Positions 60,469 to 64,000 of a stretch of 64,000 bases of DNA are shown here, one piece after another; within the stretch, counting starts at the first letter, position 1, and the number at the start of each line of letters is the position of its first letter. The notes beneath the pieces are model-generated. The model saw only the letters and a list, made by a program, of their open reading frames with translations, was not told where the DNA came from and did no database searches. Made by a program: the position numbers and the translations under genes. Source of the stretch: Deinandra increscens subsp. villosa (lineage: Eukaryota > Streptophyta > Magnoliopsida > Asterales > Asteraceae); assembly GCA_039602395.1 (NCBI GenBank), contig JBCNJP010000010.1, positions 95,881,729-95,945,728 of the forward strand, read 5' to 3'.

Positions 60469-60596
60469 TTTTTTTTAGTTGCAGAAAGTAATTACTGGAA
60501 TAAAAACACTGTTTTTGGATTTTTTGAATTTTTTGAAAAATTAACTAAAAAATGCAAATAAAAAATAAAAATCAACTAATCAAAAAGCGCACTAAT
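60223..60596 (-). other. Athila-like leader
   Basis: Untranslated region between the primer site and gag. It contains two GGCGTACCGCCC words (60364, 60393), a TTTA repeat run (about 60430-60475) and A/T tracts. Confidence 0.7.
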
Positions 60597-60614
60597 TCCC
60601 CGGCAACGGCGCCA
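60597..60614 (-). promoter_or_regulatory. Athila-like primer-binding site (tRNA-Asp)
   Basis: The plus strand reads TCCCCGGCAACGGCGCCA, identical to the 3' end of plant tRNA-Asp, three bases from the LTR edge at 60618. The minus strand is therefore a full 18-base primer site. It is not a tRNA gene. Confidence 0.92.
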
Positions 60615-60617
60615 ATT

Positions 60618-61742
60618 TGATAACGGTTTGTCAGGCCGTTTCAAATCCCCAACTTAGATAGATTATGTAGTAGTGGAAGCTAGGGTTATCGAACCAAGGG
60701 AATATGTGGAAATTGATTAACTGATTAACTAAATTAACTAAATTTACTGATTAACCTAAAATTACCTACTTTGCCACTTAGCTGTTTTGATTGATTGGGT
60801 GAATTAACTAATAAAGTAACTAACTTTAACCTAGAAAAGTGATTTAATTCAAATGAGACAAATCTAACCACTTCTGGATCCTGGTTGGCTACCGATCTAG
60901 AAAAAACTAATTACTAACTAGTGACACATAGACATGCCCCCCAATTGCTTCCTTGACCTAATAACCTAGTTTCCTAATGGGCTGATTAGTCCTGCCGCAA
61001 GAAAGTGCTAGATCAATAAACAGTGGACCACTAAAACCCTAGATTACTAGTTAAATTAAACAATTTCGCATGCAGGTGTTCAACGGTAGCAAGTATGCCG
61101 GAACAACTAGTTAAGCAACTGATTAATCATAGAACGAATTTGCCAACCAATCACCAAAAGCGGTTAGTGGTGATTAGCCGGACATGGCTAATGAAACAGA
61201 CATGATTATAATGGAATATTGCATTAAAAACAGTTACCGAATGATTGACTTGCGTCCAAATCTCCAAAGCACAAGTGAAAATCGCAAAAACCTAAGCTCT
61301 GGCCGTCTGGAACAATGATGGAATGAACAAAAACTTCACCCACAAGTTTAAATACAAAACCCTAATCTAAAACTTCTGACGACCAATTCGGGGCGTACCG
61401 CCCCAAAATGTGGGAATCTGGGCGTACCGCCCGGATTGTAAACTTCGGTCGCTTCTCTAAACTTTAGGGCGTACCGCCCTGGTTTCTTCACTTCTGGGCG
61501 TACCGCCCAGATCTGGATCTCAGGAACTTTCTTCAATTTCTTCTAAGTCTTCACTCGTTCCCGCTCGATTCTCGATCCATGTACCAGCAGCTTCCAGTTC
61601 TTCATAAAAACTCCATTTTGACTCATTAAGCATTCGGTACCTCAAAACATACAACTCGTGAAAATGCCATGTAATCCAACCATTACTATAAATAAATATA
61701 ACAAATTAAGCACAATAATGACGACAAATTGGACTAACATCA
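60618..61742 (-). repeat. Athila-like 5' LTR
   Basis: It is 1125 bp with four GGGCGTACCGCCC words at 61391, 61420, 61467 and 61496. About seven substitutions separate it from the other LTR, for example in the second word, which is intact here. The outer edge meets ATGAC and the resumed transposase frame. Confidence 0.95.
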
Positions 61743-62389
61743 ATGACCTCCCTGGTATGAGTGGTAGCATCGATTGTATGCACTGGGAATGGAGAAATTG
61801 TCCAACAAAATATAGAGGACATTATCATCGCAGTGATCATCCAAAACCAACGATAATACTCGAGGCAGTTGCGTCACAAGAAATGTGGTTTTGGCATGCT
61901 TTCTTTGGTGTCGCCGGTTCGAATAACGACATAAATGTGCTTAATCAATCAACGTTGTTCACGAACGAGTTGAAATGCATTGCTCCAAAAGCTCCTTTTT
62001 GGGTTAATGGTCGAGAGTACAAGCGTGACTATTACCTTGCCAATGGTATATATCCCACTTGGTCTACTTTTCTAAAGCCGTATACATATCCATATGAAAT
62101 CAAGGAGAAGAAGATGAAAAAGATACAAGAAGGTGCAAAGAAAGACGTCGAAAGAGCGTTTCATAGGTTAAAAGTTAAGTGGGCGATAATTGATCGTAAA
62201 GCACGCCCAACGGATACAGATTTGATGGAGAATATCATGTACGCTTGCATGATACTTTATAACATGACACTCAAAGACGAGGGCGTGACTATATCACCGG
62301 TACACATTCATGATCCTCCCGTAGAACCGCTCGTCAATGAGAATGTGTATCTGGAGATACGGGATGGCGAGATACACAGTAGGCTATGA
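61743..62389 (+). pseudogene. PIF/Harbinger transposase, C-terminal half (open)
   Basis: Starting at the second ATGAC copy, the frame encodes the DDE_Tnp_4-type nuclease core. It has an Asp in GSIDCMHWEW, an Asp in GSNNDINVL and a Glu in DVERAFHRLKVKW, the expected three acidic residues. It ends at TGA 62387-62389 after HSRL. The half is uninterrupted, but it has no start codon of its own beyond one in the LTR. With the N-terminal half at 48068-48620 broken by a stop and frame changes, the gene is dead. Confidence 0.9.
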
Positions 62390-62656
62390 TTCGACATTAC
62401 AGAACACATCGCCGCATTAATGGATGTCGTACTAACGGAAGAAGAGCTAAACACAAATCCTCTAACCTATATTGGTGTTTGTTTATTGTTTTTTAAAATT
62501 TGTAATTTTATTTTATTTTATTGAATGTTTTATTTTTATGTTGTATTGAATTTTCTAATTTTATGTTAATTTTTAGTTTTAGAAAAAAATTAAATATTAA
62601 AAAACATTAAAAAAATATATTAAAAAAGATTGTCTAAACAACTTTCTACAACCACT
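62390..62656 (+). other. PIF/Harbinger 3' non-coding region
   Basis: AT-rich sequence between the transposase stop and the SINE. It ends with the first copy of the SINE target duplication (62641-62656). Confidence 0.6.
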
Positions 62657-62879
62657 AGGCTCTTAGAGCTTTGTTACTATGTGACCCAAGTTCTAATCCA
62701 AAGGGAGACAGTTTTACCCTATGTTGTCCCAGGAGGGGGTTTCTGCCAGGAGAAAGCTTCAGGAGGGGGTGTCCTGGTTCTCACGGAGGTCCGAGTAATC
62801 GACCTTGGACATAGCCCCGTAATGGTAGGTTTACACGTGAGGTCAAAGTCACCTGATCGATGCCGTTCCAAAAAAAAAA
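62657..62879 (+). mobile_element. tRNA-derived SINE, second copy
   Basis: It is flanked by a perfect 16-bp duplication ACTTTCTACAACCACT (62641-62656 and 62880-62895) and ends in an A-run. The body matches the minus-strand SINE at 5710-5955 (shared GGAGAAAGCTTCAG, GGTTTACACGTGA, CGATGCCGTT-like end). The B box is degenerate (AGTTCTAATCC) and the A-box part is absent, so this copy looks 5'-truncated. Confidence 0.88.
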
Positions 62880-63009
62880 ACTTTCTACAACCACTCCCAT
62901 CATAAAAACATCAAATTCTATGAACTTTTTCTCTCTCTTAGTGTCACTTTATGATTGGCCGGTTTTTTTGTCTAAACTTTTTATTCTAAAACCACTCTCA
63001 CTATCCTAA

Positions 63010-64000
63010 AATATAACAAAATAACTTTGTATACGAAAACGGCAGGCAACAACGTAAGAGTTAAGGTAGGCGAAACCAATTTCCGTAATATATAACAAAA
63101 TATATTGTAAAATTTAAAGAAATAAAGAAATAAAGACTCACAACAATGTGACGCACGGCTTGTAGAATTAACTAGGTAGGTGAAACCAATCTCATGCTCG
63201 ATTACCCGCATACATGCATGCTTCTTTAATTAAATATATTTCATTCTTCAAAGTTTTTTTTTCTTTTTTTCTTTTTCATTCTTCAAAGTTGGATTAAAAC
63301 AATCATATCTAGCTTGTAATTTTTCACAAAATTTCTCACCATAGAACTAGGTTTGAAGGTTTCTTTTTTTTTTTCTATTATTTAACCAATGATTATTAGC
63401 TGGAATAACTTATATAAAATGGAAATATTAATTGTTAAATAATATACATATTTTTTTAATGGTTCGAAGGAAGGAAGACAGAATAAAACATGAAGCATAG
63501 TTCATAGATGGTAGGGTAAAAGAAACAAAGGACTAAGAAACAAATCCTGATTTGTCATTCGTAGTTTGAACATATGAGGTGAGGAGGGTTTCTGTGGGCG
63601 CAGGCGCCGTGGTTTTAAGGGCCTTTTGTTTTCTTGTTTTATATCACTTTCCTCCATACAATAATTTCACCTCTCCTCGTAAAACCAAAACACTTTACCC
63701 ATTCACTTTTTTGAAGGGTCGTTATCTTTAAATACATAAACTTGATACACACGATATGGTCGTTTGATGTAAATGTAAAAAGACTCGACACTATCGACGC
63801 TGACCATATAAAAATCAGAGGTCATCTGAATAAAACGACCAGATAAAATTCAGTAGGTTTTTTAGACTTCATACGACCGCTTTGCCCCAAATAGCCGTAT
63901 GGCATGTGTGTGTATGCTGAGCCTTTTGGAATCGTAATCATCAATAATAAAAAAATAATTTTTTTACCATAAATTTGGATTATTGACAGACCACGAACAT
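63010..64000. other. AT-rich flank, no gene seen
   Basis: This is host DNA right of the PIF/Harbinger element. GGTAGGCGAAACCAATTTCC (63066) and GGTAGGTGAAACCAATCTCA (63177) form a short diverged direct repeat. T-rich runs are frequent. No domain is recognised. Confidence 0.5.

Larger units (their letters stand above)
48621..61742 (-). mobile_element. Full-length Athila-like Gypsy retrotransposon (13.1 kb)
   Basis: Two 1125-bp LTRs (48621-49745 and 60618-61742) begin TGATAACGG and end ACTAACATCA, with a perfect 5-bp duplication ATGAC outside (48616-48620 and 61743-61747). By eye only about seven substitutions separate the LTRs, so the insertion is recent. On the minus strand the order is tRNA-Asp primer site, gag-protease, RT, RNase H, integrase, an extra ORF and the 3' LTR. 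The DLGA protease motif, tRNA-Asp primer and extra 3' ORF indicate the Athila group. Pol contains three single-base frame breaks. Confidence 0.95.
47772..63006 (+). mobile_element. PIF/Harbinger element, split by Athila-like and SINE insertions
   Basis: The left end is GGATAGGGGGTGTGGGT; the complement of the right end is GGATAGTGAGAGTGGTT (13 of 17 match). Both are flanked by TAA (47769-47771 and 63007-63009), the usual PIF/Harbinger duplication. Removing the nested Athila-like element and the SINE leaves about 1.9 kb with one transposase reading region. The left end has a cluster of TCGGCAAA words (about 47790-47900). No Myb-like second ORF is seen, so the element looks non-autonomous. Confidence 0.8.

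Noticed and set aside
60597..60614. tRNA-Asp gene end
   Set aside because: Only the last 18 bases of tRNA-Asp are present, at the LTR edge; this is the retrotransposon primer site. The same holds for 83-100.
49351..61536. Nearly identical 62-residue frames in both Athila LTRs
   Set aside because: They lie inside LTRs over the GGCGTACCGCC words and have no gene-like start or domain.

Overview
This window is nuclear DNA from a flowering plant, most likely a eudicot. The evidence is a MIKC-type MADS-box first exon with a correctly placed splice donor, genes with GT-AG introns, and plant-type Copia, Athila-like Gypsy, hAT, PIF/Harbinger, Mutator-like, SINE and LINE sequence. Asteraceae is my impression from the style of the repeats, not something the sequence proves. 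A run of exactly 500 N (20122-20621) marks a draft assembly gap. There are no bacterial-style operons, no CRISPR array and no rRNA genes. Nearly everything readable is mobile DNA in various stages of decay.

Layout. Positions 1-1444 hold the end of an Athila-like Gypsy element, with a tRNA-Asp primer site and an LTR, whose body lies off the left edge. Positions 1723-3943 are a broken Copia gag piece. A SINE lies at 5710-5955. A full-length Copia with 5-bp target duplications occupies 7083-13240. The only clear host gene is a MADS-box exon 1 of the AGL17/ANR1 type at 14853-15034; its other exons are not found. From 16.7 to 20.1 kb there are Copia pieces in both orientations, one of them split by a 1.1-kb non-autonomous hAT element.

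Positions about 20.6-29.3 kb form a large Mutator-like block with two convergent, spliced, apparently open genes. One is a six-exon Ulp1/C48-peptidase-like gene on the plus strand. The other is a five-exon FAR1-type MULE transposase gene on the minus strand. Their introns and flanks are studded with the palindrome CACATGTG. The region 29.3-47.7 kb is AT-rich intergenic DNA with MITEs, a long foldback, tandem duplications, LINE and Copia remnants, Gypsy LTR-like blocks and a second hAT copy.

Positions 47772-63006 are a nested set. A PIF/Harbinger element (TAA target duplication) is split by a 13.1-kb Athila-like element (48621-61742, ATGAC duplication, nearly identical LTRs) and also carries a SINE with a 16-bp duplication. 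The Athila element encodes gag-protease, a frameshifted RT/RNase H/integrase region and an intact extra ORF. It carries about 18 copies of a GGCGTACCGCC word.

How the parts work together: each retroelement encodes its own copying machinery, now mostly broken. The Mutator-like block is the best candidate for a unit whose genes could still be expressed together, with the FAR1-type protein as putative transposase and the CACATGTG sites as possible binding sites. The Ulp1-like protein lacks the expected catalytic Cys and Asp. All homology statements rest on motifs read by eye; no database search was run.
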